Source: Dipetalonema caudispina
Taxonomy: Eukaryota > Nematoda > Chromadorea > Rhabditida > Onchocercidae
Assembly (NCBI GenBank): GCA_013365325.1
Contig: JABVXV010000145.1
Span: 83,132-147,131 of the forward strand
Length of the DNA stretch: 64,000 nucleotides
Direction: 5' to 3'
In this document: positions 1 through 11,900 of the stretch, piece by piece
How positions within the stretch are numbered: the first letter of the stretch is position 1
Layout: each line of letters opens with the position of its first letter
Notes under the pieces: generated by a model
The model's input: the letters and a program-made list of their open reading frames with translations, nothing else
Databases searched by the model: none
What the model was told of the DNA's origin: nothing
Translations under genes and position numbers: made by a program

Positions 1-2128
1 CTGAAATCATAGATTGCCAAACGACCAGAACTAGTACCAACGACGAACCATGGTTCCTTTTCTGGACAAAATTTCACGCATTCAATTGCCACTTCGGAAG
101 CCTGAAAGTCACCGGAATAATGCACCTACGTATAATCCAATACACTTATGGAAGTGATCGATTTCAGTAGGAAATAATGTAAGGGATAAACAGAAAAATT
201 TTTACCTTATCTCCTTCAACCACTGTAAATATCCTTAATATTTTGGCAGTTTCTGTATTCACAAAGTAACAACGTCCCATAAGATCTCCAATCATTGCCA
301 CAGGTGAATTATGATGAATATCCAGGCATGTAGCGCTTCCAGCTCCAGTCACAATGTTAATCGATTTTTCATCTTTCAGAGACCATAATCTTACAGAACC
401 ATCTTCATAGCACGAAAGAAGCCGTTTTCCATCATTTAGGAGTTTAGCATCGACAGATGTGGTAGGCGAATCACACATATATACCTGCATTTTCAAATAT
501 AAGTGTACCATCGATAATGATTATATTATTCAAAAAAAGTAAATTGTTATTTCACGACTAAAATGATGGACTAATATAATCAGTATGAGCAATGCTGTAA
601 AGAACAAGAAAATAATAGAAACCTTTGTTTGTCGAATGCCGTCGGTCGTAATAAGCCACATCCAAATACCATTTTTACCACCGGCAAGCAAAATGTCTGC
701 GGATGAATGCCACTGTATCCATGATAACTCTTCACAATCATCAATCTTTAAAATAATACTCAGATCACTTTAAAAAAAACTGATACATCACAAAAACTTG
801 AATCCAGTAACAAGCGAACATATAATTAAATAAATGAAGCTAAAAGTCTTCTGCTCTGAACACAAAAGTCCCACCTGCATACTTCCTATCCGTGGAGATG
901 GTACCTAAAGAACAGAAACTAACTGAAAACCCATTGTTCTCAACTTTAATCAAAAAAAACCCTACAAAGAAAATGTCGAGATAACGGCATTTTGAAACTC
1001 CTCCATACTAATAAGTCTAAACTAAACGGAGCAATCCTATCTTCTAATTTCAAAGTTTTTAGCAAACACGAGATATTTCGCTACAATACTAACCAAGAAA
1101 CATCTTTTTAGGTTCACGGTACTGCTTACTACAACCAAGCCACTCATATCGCCACTGGCCAGCAAGTGCCCCTTCACACTAAACTGTGCACATGTTACAC
1201 TATCTCTATGTTCATCAATCCTCAAAACCAATTCCAAACCTTGAAAATAAGAATTATGACGAATAGAAAATAAAGAGGATTATATCAAAGCGCGTTTCAC
1301 AAACAATGCAATTTAAATTTATTGTACAGCGATGGGCTAAACTTAATTTAATATTTCAACAAACCATCTTTTCATTACTCAAAAGTTAAACAAATGAATT
1401 CTGTATTAATCACAAAATTTCTGGAAAAAACACATAGGAAAAAGACCCTAAGTTCGTTCCCCTATCACTTATTCGATCATAAACGTTGAGGAGGTGTCCT
1501 TTATCATGAAAAGTTGATGTTATAGTAGAAAAATGCGAGAGACGCTTGCAGTAATTCATTAATTTGATAACACAGGATTACTTTGAAGATTGTACAAAAC
1601 GGCCTGGTCATCTTTTCCACCAACAGCAAGCCACTGATCTTGAAAACATGAAACAACATAAGCTTCATCTCTGCATGCCGAAATTGTGTCATCAGCTTCC
1701 GTTATCATATTTGGAAAGTCTTCATTGCCGTCCATTTCTATATCACCACTTTCAGTTATTTCCATATCTTCATCTGAATTTCTTTTTAGTTATAGCAATA
1801 ATTCCTAAAGAGCATTAAAGTTCCTCTCTCTTTTCAAATTTTATTCTATCCTTTATGTGAGAGGCCTAAAAGAAACGCATTGATTGAAAAAGCTGCTTAA
1901 TTCCAAAGTTAATAGAGACACTATCTAGTAGAGGAATTCATACAGATGCATCCTTCCTGAGATGAAAAAAACAGATCAATCCACGGTACCTTCCACTCCC
2001 GAAACGCCACATGCATTATCGGGTACTTCTGAAGAATTATTCGTGGTATCGTACAGAGGAATAATGTGTATAATATCCTCCTCATTAAGAAATTCTTCAT
2101 GTTCCTCATTCGTTTCTTTCTCTTCCAT
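1..2128 (-). CDS. AAMP: AAMP-like WD40 repeat protein (5' part, runs off left edge)
   Basis: WD40 beta-propeller protein of the angio-associated migratory cell protein family, a cytoplasmic scaffold linked in animals to cell migration and ribosome biogenesis. Exons read leftwards: 1990-2128, 1582-1773, 1101/1130-1239, 875-904, 623-745, 206-484 and 1-125; phases agree from the ATG at 2128. The N-terminus is acidic (MEEKETNEEHEEF), as in the family. Blades then follow with recognisable family wording: LAVGGKDDQAVLYNL, DSVTCAQFSVKGHLLASGDMSGL, SWIQWHSSADILLAGG, DGKRLLSCYEDGSVRLW and VVGTSSGRLAIYD. The exon at 875-904 is only 30 bases. The end of exon 3 is taken at 1130 (GTA|GTAAGC), which keeps frame with the 30-base exon. 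The last blades and the stop lie left of the window. An acceptor 2 bases before the ATG suggests trans-splicing. Identity rests on remembered family sequence; WD40 class is certain, orthology very likely. Confidence 0.87.
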
Positions 2129-2130
2129 CT

Positions 2131-2137
2131 CTATAAC
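2131..2137 (-). other. Candidate trans-splice acceptor of AAMP
   Basis: GTTATAG on the minus strand stands 2 bases before the ATG at 2128. In a nematode this is the usual place for spliced-leader addition; a 5' UTR intron would look the same. Confidence 0.45.
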
Positions 2138-3227
2138 AATAAAATGAATGATATCAAAGGTGACAATCTACTTTTTGATTCCGCTTTCTTTCTATAATTA
2201 GTGTGAAATGCCAATACTTCCGATAATATATTACTAACAACAAGCTCCGATATAACCAATAAATATGTGACATAAGGGAATAGAGTGACAATATCATCAA
2301 CAACATGGTCTGGAAAACCATTCAACACGCTGTGCTGTGAATCGAATATATCGCCATGAAAATTAATAGTCCCGAGGAGTTATCTTCTCTTTACAAAACC
2401 CGCCCCTTTCTTCTTTTCACTATTGATCAATTTTAATGATTAGTAATTGGTTTAATGCTGCCAATAAGTGCTTCGTGAACTGGTTCTTATTGAAGTTCAA
2501 GTTATTAAGTTAAGTTCTTTGTAGATTTTTATTTGTTTCTAGAAGTTAATTGACGTAAAAATTGTGATTCTATCAATAAAATGTATCCTTCCATCTCTAC
2601 GTTGTAGTACTTCGGGGTATTTATAAATGAAGAAAAAAAGAATTATGAAAATAACCTTCTTTTTTCTTACTTCTATACTTCCTATATTGGGTGTTTTTTC
2701 AGTGAAATGATACATTATAGGGTTATCACCAAAAACTCTTAAATGACCGGATGATCGGGTTGATCCCAAAATTTCCTTTGGAAAGTTCGTTTTCTGGGGA
2801 AAACGTCGACTTCATATGAAACGGAAATGAATGTATCCATGGTTAAAGAGTGTAACGCTAACATTTATTCGTGATTCTTGAGACTTTCTCGTAAGTTCCT
2901 CTGACTGTTTTTAATACAATCTCCAATACCTGAATTGGGGAGGCAGTAGATTAACTATAAAAATCACGACCCAAGCACAAATAGAGGTAATTATTCCTGT
3001 TATTACTTTCCATATCACTTCTAGAACCGGAAAAGATATTATCACTCTTCGGCTCAAATATTCTTCTGTATCCTCATATGCTGATCAGACAAGGTGTTAC
3101 TCGAGAAGCGCTCTACATACTCCTCCCATTTATCGTCGGATTCGACGCAAGTATTCAATCAACTTGCCATTTAGAAGTGCTCCTCTTCAAATATGTTATA
3201 CGGGTGGAGGTGTACCTGTGAGTGTAT

Positions 3228-3228
<1 letters not shown>

Positions 3229-3261
<33 letters not shown>

Positions 3262-3264
3262 CTG
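3229..3264. repeat. (TCTG)n microsatellite
   Basis: About nine TCTG units with one TCCG variant, directly visible. It lies about 90 bases before a second, TG-rich microsatellite. Confidence 0.9.
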
Positions 3265-3356
3265 TTTCTTCAAATATATATCAAAATAGATGCACACACA
3301 ACACGATAATAATATATACATATTTAATACTTATGGTGTATGGGTATGTTTTCCAA

Positions 3357-3470
3357 GTGTGAGTGTGTGTGTATGTGTGTGTGTATGTGTATGTGTATGA
3401 GTATGTGTATGTGTATGTGTGTGTGTGTGCTTGTTTGTATGTGAGCGTGTGTGCGTCTGTATGTGTATGT
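3357..3470. repeat. Compound (TG)n/(TATG)n microsatellite
   Basis: Alternating GTGT and GTAT units over about 110 bases. Open frames here on both strands are translations of the repeat (VCVYVYVY on plus, HTHTYTYT on minus) and are not genes. Confidence 0.9.
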
Positions 3471-3540
3471 AAGTATGCCACTATGCTCAGGAGCAAAGGA
3501 ACAGAAAAAGGAGCGCAACAACGACAACGATCATTAAGCG

Positions 3541-3588
3541 ACCAACCGATCGACCGAATGATCGACCAACCGATCGACTGAATGATCG
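3541..3588. repeat. 24-bp tandem duplication rich in CGATCG
   Basis: Two copies of a 24-base unit (3541-3564 and 3565-3588) differing at one base, followed by a partial third. The unit contains CGATCG and GATCG cores. Confidence 0.85.
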
Positions 3589-6500
3589 ACCGATCCGGAT
3601 GAAATCAATGCTGAAGAATGGGTTAAGGAGGATGGTGTAGGTGGGTGGATGACGGGTAGGTGTTGATCTGTACGGGTATACCGCTTTGATCAATGCTGAC
3701 GATAGGTACATCAGTTCTTGTTATCCCCACTCTTTTATTGTTCCTACCGGATAATGAGACAATTCCTTATAATGCCGTCACTTATTCCAATATTTTCCTT
3801 ATGAGTATCTCAGCCTTATAAACGATCGATTATATCCCGATCGATAGGTGATAGATTAAATGAGCAGCCTCATGGACTATTTTCATCAAATTAGTATCAC
3901 ACCATCCGATTATCGAGATGATACGTTTACCTGGTTAGTTAGTTGTCCGTTGATTAGATTTAGTGAGTGGACGGTATTTTAGTTTGCATAGATATTAATG
4001 GTAGTAGAACTGTCCTCAATATCATCCTAGCTTCATATGGTTACAGCATTTACAGCGGTTGATCACGTAGTTTCGTGCTATTTTGACGTTGTAATAGCTG
4101 ACTGAAACGACGTTTGGTCGAATTGGGATAAACTTGATGCACTTCTACTATTTGCTAAGAAATGACAATTTTTTGATAGGTATATTTCTTACTTGACATT
4201 TCTCGATTCTTTCTTCCAGAATTTTGTTTTGGAATGAAGTGGGAAATCATCTGGCATTGCAGGCCAAGTAAACGTAGAAATCGTTTCGGGTTCTGGGAAA
4301 CAGTAACACGAAAGGATTGTAATGTAAAATGGGTTCGGGTTAGCGTACATCAAGGTGATTTTATTGTCATCCGTTGACCTTTGAACTAAAACAGTTTATC
4401 TAATGTGGTTAATTTTATCATTGAATTAGAAGATTGTGGCTTAAATTGATGGGTAAACACTGAGGATTATAATATTTCCGGAACGCAACTTTGAAACTTC
4501 AGGCTTCGTTTTTTCTGTCAACTAATTCATTCATATGTCGTATTCTAATCCTGTCAGTTGTCTTTAAAATATCATGCATTCATATTCACCGTCACTATCG
4601 TTTTGGTTGAAATCGACGAAACTAAACATTTCTTCTAAACATTTCTTCAAAAAGAATCGTTGGACATTTCGAAGCTGATGAAGTAGTTTGGACGACAGAG
4701 TTGAAAATAGGCGAAGTTTGGTGATAGCTTTAAAGAAATTTGGTACTGATTGGTTATGTCAGTAAATCTCGTAAAATTTTATTCCGGAGTATCGTCATGA
4801 TTATTAGAGACGAGGAAATTAAATATTTAGGACACAAAAAAAGTCAAAATATTCAATTTTCTTTGCTGTAACGTAAGCACTATTCTTAGTATAGTCTTCA
4901 TTTAATTTCATTTGAACTTTTTTTTGGGATTTATCGAATTCTGGTCATAATTTAGGGACGTATGAGACAGATGAAATGTAAGTCGTGGTTACGGTGCTGA
5001 TGATGTGGCGTTTTCACGAAAAATGCACAACAAGTGGTGCGTAGATCTATGTGTATTGTCTTTGAACCATTGAACCGGTTCTTGATCAGTATCAGCTGAT
5101 TATAATGGACTCTACAAAGTTAAGTTGCAAAAAATTATCTGTCCTGATTCCTTATCCATATGCACCTGCTCGTCATCTTCATCGGTTTAGTCAACATCGG
5201 AACTACTGGTTAATATCTAACACCGTTCTCAGTAATATTTTGTCTTCCAGAATCCTACAACTTCAGAAGAAATATCCAAAAATTCTTCATTTGCTTGCAA
5301 TCAGAAATTGTGGGATATCATGGAGAACTTTATACATTTTAGTAACTGCGCGGTTTTTGGATTTTGTGGAAAAAATCCGAAGTAGTCGTTAGGGAAATCG
5401 ATATATTGTAATTACTGGGAGTATCGTTCAAATTTCTAACATCAAATCTATTTATCTGTATTCATTCAGGATTTCATCTCGAGTCAGAATTCCTTACCGT
5501 TCACTTGTTTAATTAAGAGAAAGCTTGAAATTCACATTACTTCTTAGAAAGTAGTTGCATCTGATTATTAAATTATGCTGAAGCTGTTACTGATAGTTGT
5601 CACTAAAAATATGTCGCATAATGTTTAGCAGATGGTAATCCGTTTCATCTCAGTCATAAAATAGCTGAGTTTTTAGAACTGGTTTTCCTGATACAAGTCA
5701 TTTCTTGGTTCGGTACGTTTGCAGCTTCGACTCTAAAATTCGGAATACGGTTTGGAATAGTTGACTCTAAAACATCGTTGACGCTTAACTGTATTTGGTT
5801 TGACACGAATGAATTTTAATCGGAATTATTTGGTTCGAAGAGTCCAGATTTTTGTTTTGGACTGGTAATTGGTGCTGTATGAGACTAAGATCCTTTCTGT
5901 TTTAAATTCCTTTTGATTATTTTGCCAAATCTTAGAATAATTCGTAGGATTTTAACTTGAGGAAGTCGAAAGACTTTAAAGTATTAATGCTTCTGATATT
6001 TTTGTGTTCATCTTGCCTTCCTTCCGAACGTTTCCATTCAAAAATCGTGTGTTTTGCGTTGTGCACTTGACTTTCGGCTTTACAATACTTTCGAATTTCA
6101 GGTCATTACACCTGTATTACTAGTATTTTTGGTTGCCCCATGTTTTTTTCCTATCATCAGCTTTATTGATAATGGAACTATATATCATGCAGTACGATTA
6201 TTACATTTCGTATTACTTATTGGATATTCTCACTATCAATACGAAAAGATGGTGGATTATTTCATGAATTGTATGATGTATAATTGTAGCAAATAATCGA
6301 TTTGAATTCCTTGCTGTTATGGATCTGTTTTCGCCAAATTTCTATTCTGTTGGCAGCGTTCGAAAGTTGTGGACTTATGTTCCTTGAATATTTAAGTCTT
6401 TCATGAGAATGATGAGTAAGTTTTTTCCTTAACTATAAACAGAACTGATGGTACCATCCTGAGATGGATCAAATTATTGCATGTGGCTTGATAAAATGTG

Positions 6501-7578
6501 AACAAAGAGTATACTTTTTTGATCAAGTTGAATTTTTACTTTGAGATATTACAAGTCGTCTTTAAAAAGATACACTTCTATTCCTATTTTATTTTGGCTT
6601 ATTGTTTGACCAAAAATTAAATTCTCATGCATCTCTCAGTTAAATGCTGCAGGCAGCACATTTTTGCATTCGAGAAGTTTTTGTATAACTGTAAGATTCC
6701 GAAATTTCGGTGATCAGATTTAATCGATAAAAAAATTGTCCATTCTCCCACACTTACTACGAATCATTCCTTTCGAAATTGTAGTGGCGGTTATTAAGTC
6801 TCTGATTTGACAGATAATGTTTTGGATTTGATTGTTCATGCACTGGGATTACATTAATTGAAGGCTCTAGATTTAGTTCAAGCCTTTTTCACTGCCTTCG
6901 TCTCATTTTCTGACTTCATTTATAGAATGGCATTTTAAAGTAATTCGGCTAAAATGTGGAAGTGGCTTACATTTACAGCCCAGGAAGAACTATTTCCTCA
7001 ATTTAAATCCGAAATTATTTTGTTCTAACTTGTTTTCGAAATCTTCTATGTTAATTATCCAGAACGACATTTTACGGTTTCCTTAGGTTCGTTTGTATAA
7101 CGATAGGGTTAATTTTTCCTTTCAAAGACCCAATTCGAAACACCAAAAATGTTAGTTCTTGGAATTTTTATGAACTAAGAGTGTCCAAACTTCTTAACCA
7201 GAGAGAGCTTGAAATTGAAAGTATTCTGGATTGCGTATATATCATGGTTTCTCTCGATCTTCACTACTTTACGACAGTGGCATAGATATATGGAAAGACT
7301 TTTTGTTTTAAAGCATTGATTAAGAGTAAAAGTATACGGTCCCTGGAAATAATGTAGGTTCATTTCTTTCTCAACTTGCGAGGGAATCCTCTCTAATCAT
7401 ACAACTTTCCATTCACATACCTTATGTCCTTCCGAAACACTTTGTGTCCTATTTTTATGTTCTCTTTTCTGCATGACAGAATTGCTCGTTTCAAGGTATT
7501 GTAAACTATTTCATTAATAATTCAAAGAGAATTTTGCAATTATACGGTCCCCTACCGAGTATTCCTAACGGCAGATAT

Positions 7579-7605
7579 GTGTGTGTGTGTGTGTGTTTGT
7601 GTGTG
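7579..7605. repeat. (GT)n microsatellite
   Basis: About 13 GT units with one TTT interruption. It marks the left border of the GC-richer zone upstream of epc-1. Confidence 0.9.
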
Positions 7606-8175
7606 CACGTGGATGACTCATAGCTGCTCTCTATCGTCATCATATCATTTGTTGTGCAGTGGAGGCGGTTGGGAGGGTGTGTGTCGGTAGTTGCCTGTCG
7701 GTCGGGCGGGTGATAGGGGAGCCAAGCGGGAGGTTGATGTGTCGTCTCCCGGGGAAGGAAGGATACGAGGGACGGTCCCCCTTATTGTCAGGGATGGATA
7801 AGTGCGGAAACGGGATTGAAATTTGCTCGGCTTGGGGGATGCACCTTCACAAGGTTATCTCGAGCGGACCAACGCACTCCCTCTGCTATTTTCATATATC
7901 GTATAACGTGCTGCTCTCTCTCCCCATCCCTTTGTCTCTCATTACGACATCAGTAGTATGTCTATATATGCCTGCCCACGCAACCTCTGCCCGTCATCCC
8001 TCTGATCATCAATTAAAGTCTCTCTGCAATCGATCGAATGAGTGCGCCCCGCCCCCTACTGAATGTATAGAATGAAGGGTGTGCCTCACCACATTTCCTC
8101 CATGTCTGTGTGTGCACATTCGATGGATTGCGTCTCTCCGGGAGGGGCGCCCCCTTCCCCGGACATTGCCACCGG

Positions 8176-8199
8176 CAGCAGCAGCAGCACAGCAGCAGC
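8176..8199. repeat. (CAG)n-like triplet repeat
   Basis: CAGCAGCAGCAG-CACAG-CAGCAG visible just before a CA microsatellite, in the presumed epc-1 leader or promoter. Confidence 0.8.
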
Positions 8200-8231
8200 C
8201 ATAGATATACTCTCTGCGGTTACACTCTTGG

Positions 8232-8306
8232 CACACTCACACACATACGCATACACATACACTCACACACACACACACACATACGCATACATACACACAC
8301 ACATAC
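8232..8306. repeat. (CA)n/(CATA)n microsatellite
   Basis: About 75 bases of CACA and CATACG units, 610 bases upstream of the epc-1 ATG. Confidence 0.9.
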
Positions 8307-8664
8307 TGCAGCACATTGCAGCGGGGAGCCCGACGATATCGTCAGATATTGAGCGTTTTGGTTATGGTCGTCGTAGTAGTTATATTTCTGCCGTTGAATT
8401 TGTCCTAAGAGAGAAAAAAGGAAGGAAGTAAAATGGAAAGTTTGGAGAAGTCCCACTTCCCCGCCTCATCGCGGAATATGCGTCATATGTGACATGTGTT
8501 GCTTGGGGATAGGCATATTTGGCACTTCATAGGGACCTGGTTGATGTTACGCTCTATTTTCTTAATTCACGCTGTGTGTTGTTGCATTGCCGGGAGGTCT
8601 GGGAATGATATCGTTAGTTTGATTTCAGTTCGTTATAATAATAGGTTGAACGGTGCCCGAAGGT

Positions 8665-8693
8665 GTAGTAGTAGCAGCAGCTGCTGCTGTTGC
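8665..8693. repeat. GTA/GCA/CTG triplet tract with perfect palindrome
   Basis: Three GTA units, then AGCAGCAG followed immediately by CTGCTGCT. Bases 8673-8688 form a perfect 16-base palindrome. Confidence 0.85.
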
Positions 8694-8919
8694 TACCCAC
8701 CCGATACACGGTCGCAAGCCGCCGAGGAAGTTTGTCTGAATTTATTGCATAAGAAAGCAGTAGCAACTGTATTTAACGGCGGTATTGGTCGCGTTATATT
8801 CCGCTACCACTACTATTATTACTACGAGCAGCACCATTAGTAGTAGCCCTACTTGGATTTGGATTAAACAGGCTAGAAGGAAAGCAGAAGAAGCAGCAAT
8901 AATACATAACATCGCAGTA

Positions 8920-11900
8920 ATGGCAACGACGAGTAAGCTGTCATTTCGGGCGAGAAATTTGGATGCGACGAAATCGATGCCCGTATACTGCGCTGATGAA
9001 TTACCCGACCTGGCCGAATGTACACCGATCAATCGGGCAGTGGCACAAATGCCAACGGGTATGGAAAAAGATGAAGAAAATGTAGGTGCCCTCTTCCTCT
9101 CCCACGTCAAACACTTCCATGCTACTTTTATTGCTTCAAAGAATTGTCTGATTTTCTGTCCTTTTTATACTATTTCCCATTGCGTTTGTTAGCTTAACAA
9201 TCGCCGTATGGATAATTCCACATCCCTCCTCCCCTTCCCTCTTCTCGATTAACTGCGATTTACTGCTGTCTCTCTACAATAGTTGAATTTCAAACATTTT
9301 GCAACAGCCACTTTCTACCCATGCATTTCTATTCTACTCTCTACCATTATTGTTTCCATGATATTTAACGGTTCCTTAGGTATCTTATGCGAAAGCATGG
9401 GATAGTTTGCAATTTTTCGTGTCACCGCCATCAACAGTTATAATTACTTACTGCAATGAGAAGTCATTTATTTGATCTTAGAGACTCGTCATTACCATGC
9501 TGAGAATGATTTGAGGAATTCCAGAATATTTTATGAGTCTTTTCATTCTTGAACAAGGATGTAAGTCAATTGAGAGGCATGACTAATGGCATAAACTTCT
9601 TTAGGAGAAATCTAAGTCCTATATATACAGTTACATTTAGTAGATTGAGTAACTAGTGTGAAATTATCAAGTTAATTTCACTTCAGGGATTTGTAACAAT
9701 AGAATTCTAATGATTGGTTTTGATTGGTTTTCATGAGGGTTTACTGGAGACAAATTGTTATGATGGATTTGGTTAAGCGATCCCAGGCATTGAGCAGAGT
9801 TGGTGGCAATGAATGAAACAGAATAGTTTGAAGACCGCTGTAGTGGGCTTTTTGAGGGAGTCCAATCATGCCTAGCATAAAATATTGTCGCTATATGGCA
9901 GTTGACCTCATTGGTCAAATAGGCGTCGCGTGGAGTGAAAGTTTGGGATTCCCATGATTTACTATACATCGCTTTTGATGGGTCATGACACACATTGTCA
10001 ATCAGAATGTAGTAATTGGGAGAATTGAATAGTTCCATTGTTTCCAGTATAACTTTGTCAGATCGATAGACTTTAATTATTTCTCAGCTTTCTTGGCCTC
10101 AAAATGTAGTTTTAGTACAATCATTGGTTTCGTTTTTTTTTTCCCATCACTGAAATTTCGCTGTCATGTAGTGTGGATGGTATTATGTATTTCAACATTT
10201 TAAAAGTTTGAAGAGCAGCTTTTTTCGGACGGGTGATGTATTATATTGTTGTCATACTGGTTTAACTCAGGGGCAGCCCCATTAATCTTTAATGAATTTT
10301 TTCACTGTGTGGTAGGATTCGTAACATTTGCATGCTAATCTTTAATCGATTTTAACAAATAGAACAAAAAATTTGTAGCAAAATTCTTGTATTTGAAGGT
10401 ATTTTCCTGCGGGAGAAATTTTACGCTTCAAAACCATGCGTTTTTTAACTGTTTGCATATTTTCTTATATATCATACATACCAGAGGTAGGTCATTATTA
10501 ATATCTTAACATTATTCGTCGTTACTTTGTCGGTGCTGTTTATGTTTGGGCAGCGATGTAATCGGAATTGTTTTCTCGATTGACATTGAAGCTTTTTTCC
10601 TTCACAAGATATTGTACAACAAAATAAGAGTTAGGGCACTTAGCCGAAGATTCGCCGTAAGTTTGCATTCATGTATGTCCTAGGTCTTATCTCATTTCTT
10701 CAACATGAAGTGGTATTCTGCTTGTTTTGTTTTCGTCTTATTTTCCTGAAACACTATTATTTTTGACAAGTCTCTAAACTTGAATTGATTGGTCCATTTC
10801 TGGTTTCAGACTCTATTATTTAGTTGTGATTCAGTTTTTGATCTCCCTTCGAAGTTGAGGAAATGTGGACAATATGTCTTCGATTAAGCTGCGCCAGTGT
10901 TAGAGGTGTTAACGTCGTTTATAGGTTATTTATGCATTAGAGGAAAGCACTAATATTAGCAGTGGACAACTTTTGTTGCAGTGCATCTGTTCCTGATCTC
11001 TCCCTTTCCTTATCCTTATGCTTACCAGACAGGATCGTCCTCGGTTCTTTTACGCACAAGTATATTGTAAATGTAAAGTAGAACTTGAGAATAGATAGAA
11101 TTACAAGAGATCAAAAAGGGGGGGAGAAGAACAGGCGAAGTACTTTATGATGCCAGGAGGACATGGGACGCATAGATATGTTGATCACAGAAATGATTGT
11201 GTTTAGAGGTCAGCGATCACCTGATGCTGATGGTAATCAGTGATATGTTGTAATAATACAAGGACGATTGTAAAAGCCTGATATCGGCAGCAACAGTTTT
11301 AGCACTACAAGAGGGTTATAAAATATTTTGTAAAACGGTGAAGTATGTTATGCATAATGAAAGGATCTTATCACCTTCGATAATGAATTTATTAGCGGAA
11401 AAGTAGGACCAAGTATAGGTCATAACTGGATGAGACATATTCCGGTGATGCTCAATACCATCATTGAGCATAGGTCGATTGAGAGGGAAACAAGTGGTAG
11501 GACAAGGGGAGAGACTGTGTTCAAAACAACCGTCAGAAAAATTTCGATAGTAAAGCTAGACATGTAGTTGTTTATGATGACTATCACTTGCTGTTATTTT
11601 GCTCATGTTTCTACTGAATATAAACAATTGTTCAGGTAACTAGGGTAGGCGTTTCGTTTTATTAATTGGGCCAGTGGATTCAGACTGGCTTTAATAGTGT
11701 AGAGGGATATGTCGTAGCGGTGACTCTCGACTTGTCAAATACGGCCATGTTTTCGGGTAGGTCCCGAGTTGATATTATTGAACTGTCAATGATTCGAGGT
11801 CCTAGTTTTTTGCTATCTAGCATACATTTTTTTCTGACTTATATAAGGAAATCTGAATTTAAACTTTCGTCATTTAACCTATCTCACTGCAGTGGAGATT

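Larger units (their letters stand above)
2138..7560. other. Long intergenic stretch without a supported gene
   Basis: AT-rich DNA between the divergent AAMP and epc-1 genes. Open frames at 5105-5392 and 6054-6296 have no recognisable domain, no flanking exons and ordinary AT-rich composition, so I do not call them. A cluster of simple repeats sits at 3229-3588. Regulatory DNA for both genes is likely here but no specific site can be assigned. Confidence 0.6.
7640..8919 (+). promoter_or_regulatory. GC/CpG-rich zone upstream of epc-1 (probable promoter and 5' UTR)
   Basis: This stretch is visibly richer in G+C and CpG than anything else in the window, with runs such as GTCGGTCGGGCGGGTG and CTCCCGGGGAAGG near 7695-7760. 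It sits directly before the epc-1 start and holds CAG, CA and GTAG repeats. Several overlapping open frames (for example 7659-8075, 8063-8431 on plus, 8220-8456 on minus) reflect composition and repeats; none looks like a known protein. I infer a promoter plus 5' leader. An unannotated noncoding exon is equally possible. Confidence 0.4.

Noticed and set aside
3281..3711. Open frames on both strands encoding VYVY/HTHT strings
   Set aside because: They are translations of the TG microsatellite and the CGATCG duplication.
5105..6296. Open frames of 95 and 80 codons
   Set aside because: No domain, no neighbouring exon with matching phase, and lengths expected by chance over several kilobases.
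7659..8456. Several overlapping long open frames on both strands
   Set aside because: They coincide with GC-rich and repeat DNA, overlap one another in different frames, contain repeat translations such as THTHTH, and match no family I know.
9667..10038. 123-codon minus-strand open frame in epc-1 intron 1
   Set aside because: No recognisable motif and no splice partners; a transposon remnant is conceivable but nothing supports it.
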